Origin: Paenibacillus methanolicus
Lineage (GTDB): Bacteria; Bacillota; Bacilli; Paenibacillales; Paenibacillaceae
Assembly (NCBI RefSeq): GCF_008124765.1
Contig: NZ_VNHS01000005.1
Location: 124,001-188,000 of the forward strand
Direction: 5' to 3'
DNA length: 64,000 bases
Within the stretch, counting starts at the first letter, position 1, and each line of letters starts with the position of its first letter. A program made the translations under genes and the position numbers. Below the pieces are notes generated by a model. The model worked only from the letters and a program-made list of their open reading frames with translations, was not told the origin of the DNA and searched no databases. Shown piece by piece: positions 41,885 to 51,213 of the stretch.

Positions 41885-43501
41885 ATGAACAAGACCAGAC
41901 AACCGCAAGCCGCTTTGAAAACCGTCTCCGCCGCCGTGCTCGTCTCCGCGCTCTTGCTGTCCGCTTGCAGCAATGGAGGGAACGAGGGCGCAGCTAGTCC
42001 GAAGCAGGACGCGGAAGGCGGCAAGACGACGCTGAACATCATGACGCAGAGCTCGGCGCTCGCGCCGGCCGATCCGAACGAGAAGCTCATTTTCAAACGG
42101 CTGGAAGAGAAGACGAACGTCCATATCAATTGGAAAAACTTCACCCGCGACGTGTTCGTCGAGAAGCGCAATCTCGCGATGGCGAGCGGCGATCTGCCCG
42201 ACGCGATCTTCGACGCCGGCTACGGCGATTACGAGCTGCTGAAGCTGGCCAAGGACGGCGCGATCATCCCGCTGAACGAATTAATCGAAACGCAGATGCC
42301 GAACCTGAAGAAAGTCTTGGAAGAAGCGCCCGCATATAAATCGATGATGACGGCGCCGGACGGCAATATTTACGCCTTCCCTTGGATCGAGGAGCTGGGC
42401 AGCGGCAAAGAGCGCATCCAGGCGGTCGACGCGGTGCCGTGGATCAACGTCGAGTGGCTGAAGAAGCTCGGTCTCGACATGCCGAAGACGACGGGAGAAT
42501 TGAAGAAGGCGCTGATCGCCTTTAAGACGCAGGACCCGAACGGCAACGGCCAGGCGGACGAAATTCCGCTCTCCTTCATCAACAAGCCGGGCGCCGAGGA
42601 TCTCGTCTTCCTGTTCGCGTCGTTCGGCTTGGGCGAGAACCCTGATCACGCGGTCGTCACGAACGACGGCAAGGTCGTCTTCACGCCGGCCGAGGAAGAC
42701 TACAAGAACGCGGTCAAATACATTCACGAGCTGTATGAAGAAGGACTCATCGACGTGGAGGCGTATACGCAGGATTGGAGCACGTATTTGGCCAAAGGCA
42801 AGGATCAGAAATACGGCCTTTATTTCTCCTGGGATAAGAGCAATATTACCGGCGCCAACGACAGCTACGACGTCATGCCTCCGGTCGCCGGCCCGAGCGG
42901 CGAGATCAACGTCACCCGGACGAACGCGCTCGGTTTCCATCGCGGCAGAACGGTCGTGACGAGCACGAATCGGAATTTGGAGGCGACGGCTAAGTGGATG
43001 GATCAAATGTACGACCCGATCCAATCCGTGCAGAACAACTGGGGCACGTACGGCGACGAGACGCAGCAAAATATTTTCGAATTCGACGAAGCAAGCAATT
43101 CCCTGAAGCATCTGCCGCTGAACGGCACCGCGCCGGTCGAACTGCGGGAGAAGACGAGCGTGGCCGGCCCGCTGGCGATTCTGGACAGCTACTACGGCAA
43201 ATTCACGACCGTGCCGGACGACGCGAAGGAACGACTGCGCATCGTCAAAGAAGTCATGGTGCCGCACATGAAAGCGGAGAACGTCATGCCGAGCGTGTTC
43301 AACTCGATCGACGAGCTGGACGCCTTGACGACGATCGAGACGGATCTGTTCGCCTACGTGCTGCGCATGCGCACCGAATGGTACCAGAACGGCAAGATCG
43401 ACGAGCAGTGGGATGACTACTTGAAGGAGCTGGACCGTCTGGGCTTGCCGAAATGGATGGAGATCAAGCAGGCGGGCTACGACCGGGCGACGCAGAAGTA
43501 A
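41885..43501 (+). CDS. Extracellular sugar-binding lipoprotein (fructan locus)
   Basis: A protein of 538 residues; ATG 41885 with GGGAGG upstream. The signal peptide ends in the lipobox LLSAC (lipidated Cys28). The mature protein has features of family-1-like large binding proteins: EKLIFKRLEEKTNVHINWKN, ASGDLPDAIFDAGYGDYELL, YAFPWIEELGSG and a GLPKWMEIKQAGYDRA end. It lacks the DUF3502-like tail of the lipoprotein at 7729. Presumed ligand: fructan oligosaccharide, from gene context. Confidence 0.9.
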   Translation: MNKTRQPQAALKTVSAAVLVSALLLSACSNGGNEGAASPKQDAEGGKTTLNIMTQSSALAPADPNEKLIFKRLEEKTNVHINWKNFTRDVFVEKRNLAMASGDLPDAIFDAGYGDYELLKLAKDGAIIPLNELIETQMPNLKKVLEEAPAYKSMMTAPDGNIYAFPWIEELGSGKERIQAVDAVPWINVEWLKKLGLDMPKTTGELKKALIAFKTQDPNGNGQADEIPLSFINKPGAEDLVFLFASFGLGENPDHAVVTNDGKVVFTPAEEDYKNAVKYIHELYEEGLIDVEAYTQDWSTYLAKGKDQKYGLYFSWDKSNITGANDSYDVMPPVAGPSGEINVTRTNALGFHRGRTVVTSTNRNLEATAKWMDQMYDPIQSVQNNWGTYGDETQQNIFEFDEASNSLKHLPLNGTAPVELREKTSVAGPLAILDSYYGKFTTVPDDAKERLRIVKEVMVPHMKAENVMPSVFNSIDELDALTTIETDLFAYVLRMRTEWYQNGKIDEQWDDYLKELDRLGLPKWMEIKQAGYDRATQK

Positions 43502-43590
43502 CGGCCGCCGATATAAAGACGATGAGAACGCCTCCGGCGGCACTAGCCGCCGAAGGCGCATATAGAGGAGAGCAAAGGAGAGAAGCATGC

Positions 43591-45075
43591 ATGTCTACGA
43601 TGATCCAGCATGATTACAGAGGTGTCTATCATTTCTCGCCGCGCGAGAAGTGGATGAACGATCCGAACGGGATGGTGTTCTTCAATGGGGAGTACCATCT
43701 CTTCTACCAACATCATCCGAGCGGAATGAAATGGGGACCGATGCATTGGGGTCACGCGGTGAGCAAGGATTTGGTCGGTTGGGAAGAGCTGCCGATCGCG
43801 CTCGCGCCGGATGAGCTGGGGATGATTTTCTCCGGCAGCGCGGTGGTGGATTGGCACGACACGACGGGCTTCTTCGGCGGCGAACCGGGACTCGTGGCCA
43901 TCTTCACGCATCATCTGGAGCGGGAAGGGACGTCCCCGCTGCAGACGCAAAGCTTGGCGTACAGCAAGGACGCGGGAAGAACATGGATCAAATACGCAGG
44001 CAATCCGGTGCTGAAGCACGATTCCTTCGTCGACTTCCGCGATCCGAAAGTGTTCTGGCATGCCGAGCAGGGGCGATGGGTCATGATCGTCGCCTGCGGC
44101 CAAACGGTATGCCTCTACCATTCGCCGGATCTGAAATCGTGGACGTTCGCGAGCGAATTCGGCGATGGGATCGGCTTCCACGGAGGCGTATGGGAATGTC
44201 CGGATTTGTTCCCGCTGCCGGTGGACGGAGACGCCGCGAAGACGAAATGGATCATGCTCGTGAGCATCGGCGATAGCCCGGACTATCCGGAGGGCTCGCG
44301 CACGCAGTATTTCACCGGCGAATTCGACGGCGAGACGTTCGTGCCCGACGCGCATTCGCAGATAGTGCGCTGGCTGGATTACGGCCGGGATAACTACGCG
44401 GGCGTCAGCTGGTCCGACGTGCCGGCCGAGGACGGCAGACGGCTGTTCATCGGCTGGATGAGCAACTGGAAATACGCCAACCTGACCCCGACCGAAGGCT
44501 TCCGCGGCGCGATGACGGTAGCGAGGGAGCTTACTCTTCGCACGCTCTCGGATGGCAGCGCGGCCGTGATCCAGCATCCGGTTCGCGAGCTAGCGGCCGC
44601 TCGCGTGCCGCTCGTGACGCTGCAGAATGCGACGGTAGCCGAAGCGCAGGCGGCGCTCGCGGGACTGCGGCTCGAGAGCTATGAGCTGCGGGCGGAGGCG
44701 GCTCCAGGCTCCTCCTTCGCGTTCCGGGTAAGAGCGGGCGGCGGCGCGGAGACGATCGTCGGCGTGGACGCTTCTCTTAGTCAAGCGTACGTGGACCGGT
44801 CGAACGCCGGCTTGAACGAATTCCATGCGCAGTTCGGCGGACGGCATGCGGCGAAGCTGGAAGCCGGCGGCGCGGCCGAGGTGTCGCACGATCTGACGAT
44901 TCTCGTGGACCGCGCCTCCGTCGAAGCGTTCGCGAACGACGGGCAGGCGATCCTCACCGATCTGATCTATCCGAACGCCGATGCCGCCGGCCTCTCGGTT
45001 ACTGGTGACGAGGGCTTGGTGTTTGCTTCCTTAGCAGTCTATGCGCTGAAGCCGCCGGCCGGCGGTTCGGTCTGA
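43591..45075 (+). CDS. Intracellular GH32 beta-fructosidase (sucrose/fructan hydrolase)
   Basis: A protein of 494 residues; ATG 43591 with AAAGGAGAG. No signal peptide. The three GH32 catalytic motifs are intact: nucleophile Asp24 in WMNDPNG, transition-state stabiliser Asp151 in FRDP and acid/base Glu202 in WECPD. The five-blade propeller ends about residue 330 and a C-terminal beta-sandwich follows (ILVDRASVEAFANDG). It releases fructose from sucrose or imported fructo-oligosaccharides. It follows the importer genes and precedes the fructokinase gene by 23 bases. Confidence 0.95.
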   Translation: MSTMIQHDYRGVYHFSPREKWMNDPNGMVFFNGEYHLFYQHHPSGMKWGPMHWGHAVSKDLVGWEELPIALAPDELGMIFSGSAVVDWHDTTGFFGGEPGLVAIFTHHLEREGTSPLQTQSLAYSKDAGRTWIKYAGNPVLKHDSFVDFRDPKVFWHAEQGRWVMIVACGQTVCLYHSPDLKSWTFASEFGDGIGFHGGVWECPDLFPLPVDGDAAKTKWIMLVSIGDSPDYPEGSRTQYFTGEFDGETFVPDAHSQIVRWLDYGRDNYAGVSWSDVPAEDGRRLFIGWMSNWKYANLTPTEGFRGAMTVARELTLRTLSDGSAAVIQHPVRELAAARVPLVTLQNATVAEAQAALAGLRLESYELRAEAAPGSSFAFRVRAGGGAETIVGVDASLSQAYVDRSNAGLNEFHAQFGGRHAAKLEAGGAAEVSHDLTILVDRASVEAFANDGQAILTDLIYPNADAAGLSVTGDEGLVFASLAVYALKPPAGGSV

Positions 45076-45098
45076 GCGCGAAAGGAGGCGGCGGACTC

Positions 45099-45986
45099 AT
45101 GACGCGTATTGGCGCAATCGAAGCGGGCGGCACGAAATTCGTCTGCGGCATCGGCAGCGAGCGGGGCGAGATCGAGGACCGCATCAGCTTCCCGACGGAA
45201 GGACCCGAGCGGACGATCGGCCAGGCAATCGCTTATTTCAAGGGGAAGGGCGTCGACGCCATCGGCATCGGCTCCTTCGGGCCGATCGATATTCGGCCGG
45301 GGAGCCCGACCTATGGCTATGTCACCACGACGCCGAAGCCGGGCTGGTCGAACGTCGATCTGCTCGGCGCGCTGCGGCGCGAGTTCGGCGTGCCGATGGG
45401 CTGGGATACCGACGTGAACGCGGCGGCGCTCGGCGAAGCGACGTGGGGCGCGGCCCGCGGCTTAAGCAGCTGCTTGTATTACACGGTCGGCACGGGCATC
45501 GGCATCGGCGTCTATGCGGAAGGCCGCCTCGTGCACGGGCTGGTCCATCCCGAAGGCGGGCATACGCTGCCGCGTCGGCATCCGGACGACGCCTTCGCCG
45601 GACGATGCCCGTATCACGGCGATTGCCTGGAGGGCATGGCGGCAGGTCCGGCGATCGAAGCCCGCTGGGGCGCGAAAGGGCACGGGCTTCCCGCGGAACA
45701 TCCGGCCTGGGCGATCGAAGCGTTCTACCTCGGGCAGTCGATCGCGGGCGCCGTGCTGCTCAATTCGCCGGAGAAGGTCATCCTCGGCGGCGGCGTCATG
45801 CAGCAAGCGCAGCTGTTCCCGCTCATTCGCGCCGAGGTGAAGCGTAACCTTAACGGCTACGTGAGCTCCCGCGAGATTGTCGAGGATATCGACGGCTACA
45901 TCGTGCCGCCGGGGCTCGGCCAGCAAGCCGGGCTGTGCGGCGCGGCGGCGCTGGGACTCGCGGCGCTGCGCGGGGCTGTAGGCTAG
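45099..45986 (+). CDS. ROK-family fructokinase
   Basis: A protein of 295 residues; ATG 45099 with GAAAGGAGG. It begins with the ROK phosphate-binding loop (MTRIGAIEAGGTKFVCGIG), has the GSFGPIDI and DTDVNAAALGEA blocks and a zinc-binding cluster GGHTLPRRH ... CPYHGDCLEG. This is the form found in ScrK/GmuE-type fructokinases. It should phosphorylate fructose to fructose-6-phosphate in the cytoplasm, using the sugar released by the GH32 enzyme just upstream. Confidence 0.92.
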   Translation: MTRIGAIEAGGTKFVCGIGSERGEIEDRISFPTEGPERTIGQAIAYFKGKGVDAIGIGSFGPIDIRPGSPTYGYVTTTPKPGWSNVDLLGALRREFGVPMGWDTDVNAAALGEATWGAARGLSSCLYYTVGTGIGIGVYAEGRLVHGLVHPEGGHTLPRRHPDDAFAGRCPYHGDCLEGMAAGPAIEARWGAKGHGLPAEHPAWAIEAFYLGQSIAGAVLLNSPEKVILGGGVMQQAQLFPLIRAEVKRNLNGYVSSREIVEDIDGYIVPPGLGQQAGLCGAAALGLAALRGAVG

Positions 45987-46049
45987 GGGGCGGCGCCGCT
46001 CCATATCGTACTCCGCCATCATTACTACCGGGTCACAACATGGCAAATA

Positions 46050-46090
46050 CCCGGCCCCCCCCCTGATACGGGCGGCGGCCGGGGTGCTTT
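46050..46090 (+). terminator. GC-rich hairpin with nine-C run
   Basis: CCCGGCC (46050-46056) pairs with GGCCGGG (46077-46083), the loop carrying a run of nine C. Only GTGCTTT follows, so it would be a weak terminator. It may partly separate the fructokinase gene from the secreted GH32 gene. Confidence 0.4.
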
Positions 46091-46170
46091 GCTGCGCTCA
46101 TTTTCAGCCATGATCAATCGTAATGGCAACACCGGGTTCACTACTTTAATCGAGAAGAGGGTGCGTAAAG

Positions 46171-49100
46171 ATGTCATGGAACAAAGGACTGCCCGCGCTG
46201 CTGGCGATCGCGCTGCTGCTCGGTTCCGTTCCGCTCGCGGCGGCTTCGTCGGCAGCGGGGAATCCGGCTGCGGAGCCGGCCGCCACTTCAACGGCAAAGG
46301 AGGATACGTCTATTTTTGTAAGCGCAACCAAAGCGAATAGCGACTTGTCCGGCTGGACGAACAAAGGGAAAGGAAAGCTGGAGGATACGTCGCAAGGGCT
46401 CGTACTAACCTCCGATCCGACGGAAAACGTGTTCGCGATATCGGATACCCGTGCGGACGACTTCGTCTATGAAGCCGACGTTCAGATTACGGACCTGAAG
46501 GCCGACGCTACGCTCGTGTTCCGCTCCGATGCGAACGGCTGGTCCTCCTATATGCTGCAGCTCGTGCCGCAGGCTGGACTCATCCGGCTGAAGAACGCGA
46601 GCGGCCAAGGGCTGTTCGAGGAGCGGCAGGTCAGCGTGGCTGCCGGAGGGATCTATCATCTGAAAGTGAAGGCCGAAGGCGATGCGCTTAAGGTGTATTG
46701 GGGCGATCGTTACAAGCCGATCATCGACGCGAAGGACGCGGCATACCGGGGCGGCTATCTCGGTCTGCACGTCTGGGACGGTTCGACGGTATTCCAGAAT
46801 GTGCGCATCAGCGGCTTGAACGGCAATCTCGGCGCGGCGGCATACCGGGCCGGCGCGTGGCAGCCGGATCTCCGGGGGGCCAAAGGAACGGGGACCGCAT
46901 CGCAGCAAGCGGTGCAAATGTACGGCGTCAGCGACGGCGATTTCGTGTACGAAGGCGATATTGCGTTCGGCTCGGATGCGGGCGAAGCCGCGCTTCGGTT
47001 CCGCGGCGACGAGAGGGGATTGAGCGGCTACGCGGTCGCGCTGCGCCGAGAGAACGGCCAAGTCCGCGCTCAATTGAAGAAAGCAAGCGGCGCGGTTATC
47101 GCGACATCGGCACGCGCATATCCTTCGCAGCCGGGAGCGCGTCATCATCTGGAGATTAGCGCGGTCGGCAGCCGGATTCAACTGTTCGTCGACGGTTATG
47201 CGACCGCCGCCATCTCGGTGACCGATGGCAGCTACGCGAGCGGTCGGACAGGCTTGTCGGTTGCGTCGGGCACCGCTTATTTTCAGAATACGTACATCAC
47301 GGCGGCGGCCGACTACTATACGGAGAAATACCGGCCTGCCTATCATTACAGTCCGGCGCGCGGGTCGGCCAGCGATCCGAACGGGCTGGTCTACTACGAG
47401 GGCGAATATCATCTGTTCCATCAGGACGGCGGGACGTGGGCGCATGCGGTGAGCACCGACCTCGCGCATTGGAAGCGGCTGCCGATCGCGCTGCCGTGGA
47501 ACGAGCACGGGCATGTTTGGTCGGGCTCGGCAATCGCGGACGACAACAATGCTTCGGGGTTGTTCACGGCATCGGGCGGCAAAGGACTCATCGCGTATTA
47601 TACCTCCTTCAATCCGGATCTGCCGGGCGGCAACCAGCGGATCGGCATCGCCTATAGCACCGACCGGGGCCGGACGTGGGTCTATCCCGAGGCGCGTCCG
47701 ATCGTGATCGAGAACCCCGGCAAGCAGGGCGACGATCCGGGCGGCTGGGACTTCCGCGACCCGAAGGTCGTGCGCGACGCGGCCAACAACCGGTGGATTA
47801 TGGTCGTCTCGGGCGGCGATCACATCCGGTTCTTCGCCTCGACGAACCTGCTCGATTGGACGCTGACCGATAACTTCGGCTATGGAGCTTACGTCCGCGG
47901 CGGCGTGTGGGAATGCCCGGACTTGTTCCCGATGAAGGTCGAGGGGACGGGCGAGACGAAGTGGGTGCTCATGATCAGCACCGGCGCCAATCCGAAGACG
48001 CAAGGCTCGGACGCGGAATATTTCGTCGGCTCGCTCACCGCCGAAGGGAAATTCGTCAATGACAACCCGGCCGGACGCGTGCTGCGCACCGATTACGGCA
48101 AGGAATTCTACGCCTCGATGTCGTTCGCGGGATTGCCGAACGATCGCCGGGTCATGGTCGCGTGGATGACGAACTGGGATTACCCGTTCGCGTTCCCGAC
48201 GGCGGGTTGGAAGGGCGAAATATCGCTGCCGCGCGAGGTCACGCTGAAGCGGACGGCCGAGGGGCTGCGGCTCGCGCAGGCGCCTGTCAAGGAACTGCAA
48301 TCGCTGCGCAAGGAAATCTATTCGGCCGCGAACCGCGAGGTTCGCCCGACTAGCGCGAATTTGCTGGAGGGGCTAACGAGCGGGGCGTACGAGATCGAAG
48401 CCGAGATCGCCATTCCGGCAGGCAGCAGCGTGCAAGAGTTCGGCTTCCACCTTCGCGAAGGCGCCGATGAGCGTACCGTTGCGGCATACGACGTCGCCGG
48501 CGCGCGGATGATCGTCGATCGTTCGGCCTCGGGCGAGACCGACTTCTCGAGCCTTTTCTCCACGCGGCACGAGGGGCCGCTCGCGCCGACGGGCGGCCGC
48601 GTCAAGCTGCGCATCTTCGTGGACGAATCGTCGGTCGAGCTGTTCGCCGGCGACGGCACGGTCGTCTTCAGCGACCTGATCTTCCCGGACCCGGCCAGCC
48701 GAGGGATGCGCTTCTACGCCAAGGGCGGCAGCGTGAACGTGGTGTCGCTGAAGGCGTACGCGCTCTCCAACGTGTGGAACGCGGCTGCCGGCGAGTCGAC
48801 CCGGGTCATGATGGATACGGCGGGCCGCGAGCTGAGCTTGGGGAGCAGCGAGACGCTGAACGCGGCGCTCGATAAGGGCAAGGGCAGCGGCGCGCAGCCG
48901 CTCCAATGGCGCTCTTCCAATTCAGCCGTCATCCGGATCGAGAAGGCCGACAACAAGCACGCGGTCATTCGGGCGGCGGGCGAGGGCGAGGCGGTCGTCA
49001 CCGTCTCGACCCCGAACGGCAAGACGTCGGCACGCGTGCCGGTGAGCGTGTCGGACGGCGAATTCCGCTCGAACCTGACCGGCTGGGAGCCCGATCTGTC

Positions 49101-49971
49101 CGCTTCCAGATGGATCGCGACGGAGTACGGCATCCGAGGCAGCTACGGCAGCGACGCCAATTACATGGCGCAAGAGCAGGCCGGCGACTTCACGTATGAG
49201 GCGGACATGCGGCTTGGCGAGAGCGGCGGAGCGGGCTCCCTGCTCTTCCGCGCCAGCCGGGACGGACGCAGCGGCTACTATTTCAATCTCGATCCGAACA
49301 TGAAGGCGTTCCGGCTATTCTACAAAGCGGACGGCGCGTTTGCCGACAGGCAAGTGCTCGCCAAAGTGCCGGCTTTCGTGCAGCCAGGACGAACGTACCG
49401 CGTGAAGATCGTCGCGGAAGGGCCGCATCTGCGAATTGACGTGGACGGGGCGACAATCATCGATCTGCGGGACGGTACGTTCGCGGAGGGGCATTTCGGC
49501 GTGAATGTGTTCGGCGGTCAGGCTTATTACCAAGAGGTAAACGCGAGCGCCATGCAGCCGGCGAGCCTGCAGCGAGCAAGCATTGCGAACGCGGGAACGA
49601 CCAAGTTCCTCTATGTCGCGGCTTCGCGGAACGGAGAGCCGGTTACGGCCAAGGAAGCCGAGGCAGGCGCGAGCGGTCGGACGTGGGTGCTCGTGCCGAC
49701 GGGCGACGAGCAAGGCTCCTATTCGATCCGCACGTCGGAAGGCAAGGTGCTCGATCTGGATACCGGACAGAACAAAATCCAGCTGTACGCCTACTTGGGC
49801 TTCAACAACCAGCGGTGGATCGTTCGCCGGCATGAAGACGGCACGGTTAGCATCCTCTCGGCGCATCACGGCAAGGCGCTGGAAGCGGCGGAGACCGGGG
49901 ACGGCTTGACGCTGAGCGATCCCGATCCGGCGCAGGAGAGGCAGAAGTGGCGGCTGGAGACGGTACGATAA
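46171..49971 (+). CDS. Secreted multi-domain GH32 fructanase (levanase-type)
   Basis: A protein of 1266 residues; ATG 46171 with GAAGAGGGTG. A signal peptide (about 1-28) precedes two CBM66-like lectin domains (about 45-215 and 218-390, each with a DFVYE-type strand). The GH32 unit (about 395-870) has nucleophile Asp402 in ASDPNG (usual form WMNDPNG), Asp530 in FRDP and Glu581 in WECPD. Then come a Big_2-like domain (about 885-960), a third CBM66-like domain (about 965-1130, DFTYEADMRL) and a ricin-type beta-trefoil (about 1135-1266, NNQRWIV). No LPxTG or S-layer anchor is seen. It should degrade levan or inulin outside the cell. Confidence 0.9.
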   Translation: MSWNKGLPALLAIALLLGSVPLAAASSAAGNPAAEPAATSTAKEDTSIFVSATKANSDLSGWTNKGKGKLEDTSQGLVLTSDPTENVFAISDTRADDFVYEADVQITDLKADATLVFRSDANGWSSYMLQLVPQAGLIRLKNASGQGLFEERQVSVAAGGIYHLKVKAEGDALKVYWGDRYKPIIDAKDAAYRGGYLGLHVWDGSTVFQNVRISGLNGNLGAAAYRAGAWQPDLRGAKGTGTASQQAVQMYGVSDGDFVYEGDIAFGSDAGEAALRFRGDERGLSGYAVALRRENGQVRAQLKKASGAVIATSARAYPSQPGARHHLEISAVGSRIQLFVDGYATAAISVTDGSYASGRTGLSVASGTAYFQNTYITAAADYYTEKYRPAYHYSPARGSASDPNGLVYYEGEYHLFHQDGGTWAHAVSTDLAHWKRLPIALPWNEHGHVWSGSAIADDNNASGLFTASGGKGLIAYYTSFNPDLPGGNQRIGIAYSTDRGRTWVYPEARPIVIENPGKQGDDPGGWDFRDPKVVRDAANNRWIMVVSGGDHIRFFASTNLLDWTLTDNFGYGAYVRGGVWECPDLFPMKVEGTGETKWVLMISTGANPKTQGSDAEYFVGSLTAEGKFVNDNPAGRVLRTDYGKEFYASMSFAGLPNDRRVMVAWMTNWDYPFAFPTAGWKGEISLPREVTLKRTAEGLRLAQAPVKELQSLRKEIYSAANREVRPTSANLLEGLTSGAYEIEAEIAIPAGSSVQEFGFHLREGADERTVAAYDVAGARMIVDRSASGETDFSSLFSTRHEGPLAPTGGRVKLRIFVDESSVELFAGDGTVVFSDLIFPDPASRGMRFYAKGGSVNVVSLKAYALSNVWNAAAGESTRVMMDTAGRELSLGSSETLNAALDKGKGSGAQPLQWRSSNSAVIRIEKADNKHAVIRAAGEGEAVVTVSTPNGKTSARVPVSVSDGEFRSNLTGWEPDLSASRWIATEYGIRGSYGSDANYMAQEQAGDFTYEADMRLGESGGAGSLLFRASRDGRSGYYFNLDPNMKAFRLFYKADGAFADRQVLAKVPAFVQPGRTYRVKIVAEGPHLRIDVDGATIIDLRDGTFAEGHFGVNVFGGQAYYQEVNASAMQPASLQRASIANAGTTKFLYVAASRNGEPVTAKEAEAGASGRTWVLVPTGDEQGSYSIRTSEGKVLDLDTGQNKIQLYAYLGFNNQRWIVRRHEDGTVSILSAHHGKALEAAETGDGLTLSDPDPAQERQKWRLETVR

Positions 49972-49976
49972 ACGGG

Positions 49977-50013
49977 AAAGCCCTGACCATCGCATCGCGG
50001 TCAGGGCTTTTTC
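49977..50013 (+). terminator. Strong terminator of the fructan operon
   Basis: AAAGCCCTGACC (49977-49988) pairs perfectly with GGTCAGGGCTTT (49999-50010), followed by TT. Confidence 0.9.
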
Positions 50014-50224
50014 TGTCCTTAGCCGTTCATGAGGCTCGTGTCCGCCGTTAGTTACGGGGTGAATTTGATTATATTCAACTCGTCCCTTGCGAGCCCGCAT
50101 GCTGCCATATACAGTGGAAGGGGCTTCCGTTTGGCAAGACAATGCGTATACGGGAGCGAATTCGAGGCGGAGATGCGGCGCGACGCGCTTGTCCGCTCCG
50201 TTGGTATTGAAAGGAGAGCCTGTC

Positions 50225-50959
50225 ATGCACGACCTTTATCTATTAGACCTGCCTATCCCATACGGAGATCGGGGCCAACATCTATCGCCTGTTATTCTGC
50301 GAGACGGGAACGAGACGATTCTCGTCGACTGCGGCTATCCGCAGTCCGCGACGCTGCTGGAGACGGCCGCGGCGGATCACGGCATCGCCCTATCGTCTCT
50401 TACACGCCTGATCTTGACCCATCACGACATGGATCATATCGGCTCGGCGGCCGAATTGAAGCGGGCTTACCCGCATGTCCAGATCCTCGCGCATGAAGCG
50501 GAGGCGCCTTATATCGCGGGAGAGGCGAAGTCGCTGCGGCTCGCGCAGGCGGAAGATGCGTACGACGCGCTGCCGGAAGAGGCGCGAGAAGCGGCGTCCG
50601 GCTTCATCGCCTTCCTTGGCGCGATCGAACCGGTTCGCGTTGACCATAAGCTGGCCTCCGGCGAGAAGCTGCCCTGGTGCGGCGGCATCGAGGTCGTCCA
50701 TACGCCCGGTCATATGCCGGGACATATCTCGCTCTATGTGCCCGCAAGCCGAACGATGATCGCGGCCGATGCCGTCGTCATCGAACAGGGCGCGCTTGCG
50801 ATCGCCAATCCGCAGTATACGCTCGATCTCAAGGAAGCCGTCCGCTCCGTTCGGCGCATGCTGGATTACGAGATCGACGAGTTGATTTGCTACCACGGCG
50901 GCCGGTATTCAGGCCATGTCCGCGCCGCGCTCCTGCAGCTGCTGCGGGCGTGTGAATGA
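50225..50959 (+). CDS. MBL-fold metallo-hydrolase
   Basis: A protein of 244 residues; ATG 50225 with AAAGGAGAG. The metallo-beta-lactamase motif THHDMDHIG carries the metal ligands, with further candidate ligands in VVHTPGHMPGHISLY and MIAADAVV, and the last His in CYHGGRYSG. The fold binds two metals and hydrolyses a thioester, lactone or similar bond. There are no clear links with the sugar loci on either side. A single-gene unit. Confidence 0.88.
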   Translation: MHDLYLLDLPIPYGDRGQHLSPVILRDGNETILVDCGYPQSATLLETAAADHGIALSSLTRLILTHHDMDHIGSAAELKRAYPHVQILAHEAEAPYIAGEAKSLRLAQAEDAYDALPEEAREAASGFIAFLGAIEPVRVDHKLASGEKLPWCGGIEVVHTPGHMPGHISLYVPASRTMIAADAVVIEQGALAIANPQYTLDLKEAVRSVRRMLDYEIDELICYHGGRYSGHVRAALLQLLRACE

Positions 50960-51068
50960 GCGCGGCATCGCGCAATACAATTTGAAGTCGGTCGAGGAGC
51001 AGGTCGAGATCATCACGCTCGGCGGGCAGGCGCTCAAGGAGGATATGCCGATACGGGCAAACGAACAG

Positions 51069-51115
51069 AACAGGCCATGCAGGACGATTGTCGTCCGCAT
51101 GGCCTGTTTGTTGTT
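51069..51115. terminator. Long bidirectional terminator hairpin
   Basis: AACAGGCCATGC (51069-51080) pairs perfectly with GCATGGCCTGTT (51097-51108), with extra pairing GGAC/GTCC inside, followed by TGTTGTT. It lies between the MBL gene (+) and the AraC gene (-). Confidence 0.8.
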
Positions 51116-51213
51116 CGATTTTACTGCATCCCGCAGCCGCCGCGCCCGCAATATAGCGGCATTTTTGCGCAACCCGCATGCACCGCCGGCCGCCGGCGCT
51201 TGCTACGATTTCA

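Noticed and set aside
46050..46090. Nine-C run as a phase-variable tract for the secreted GH32 gene
   Set aside because: It lies 80 bases before the ribosome site, within a hairpin and outside any reading frame or promoter spacer that I can recognise.
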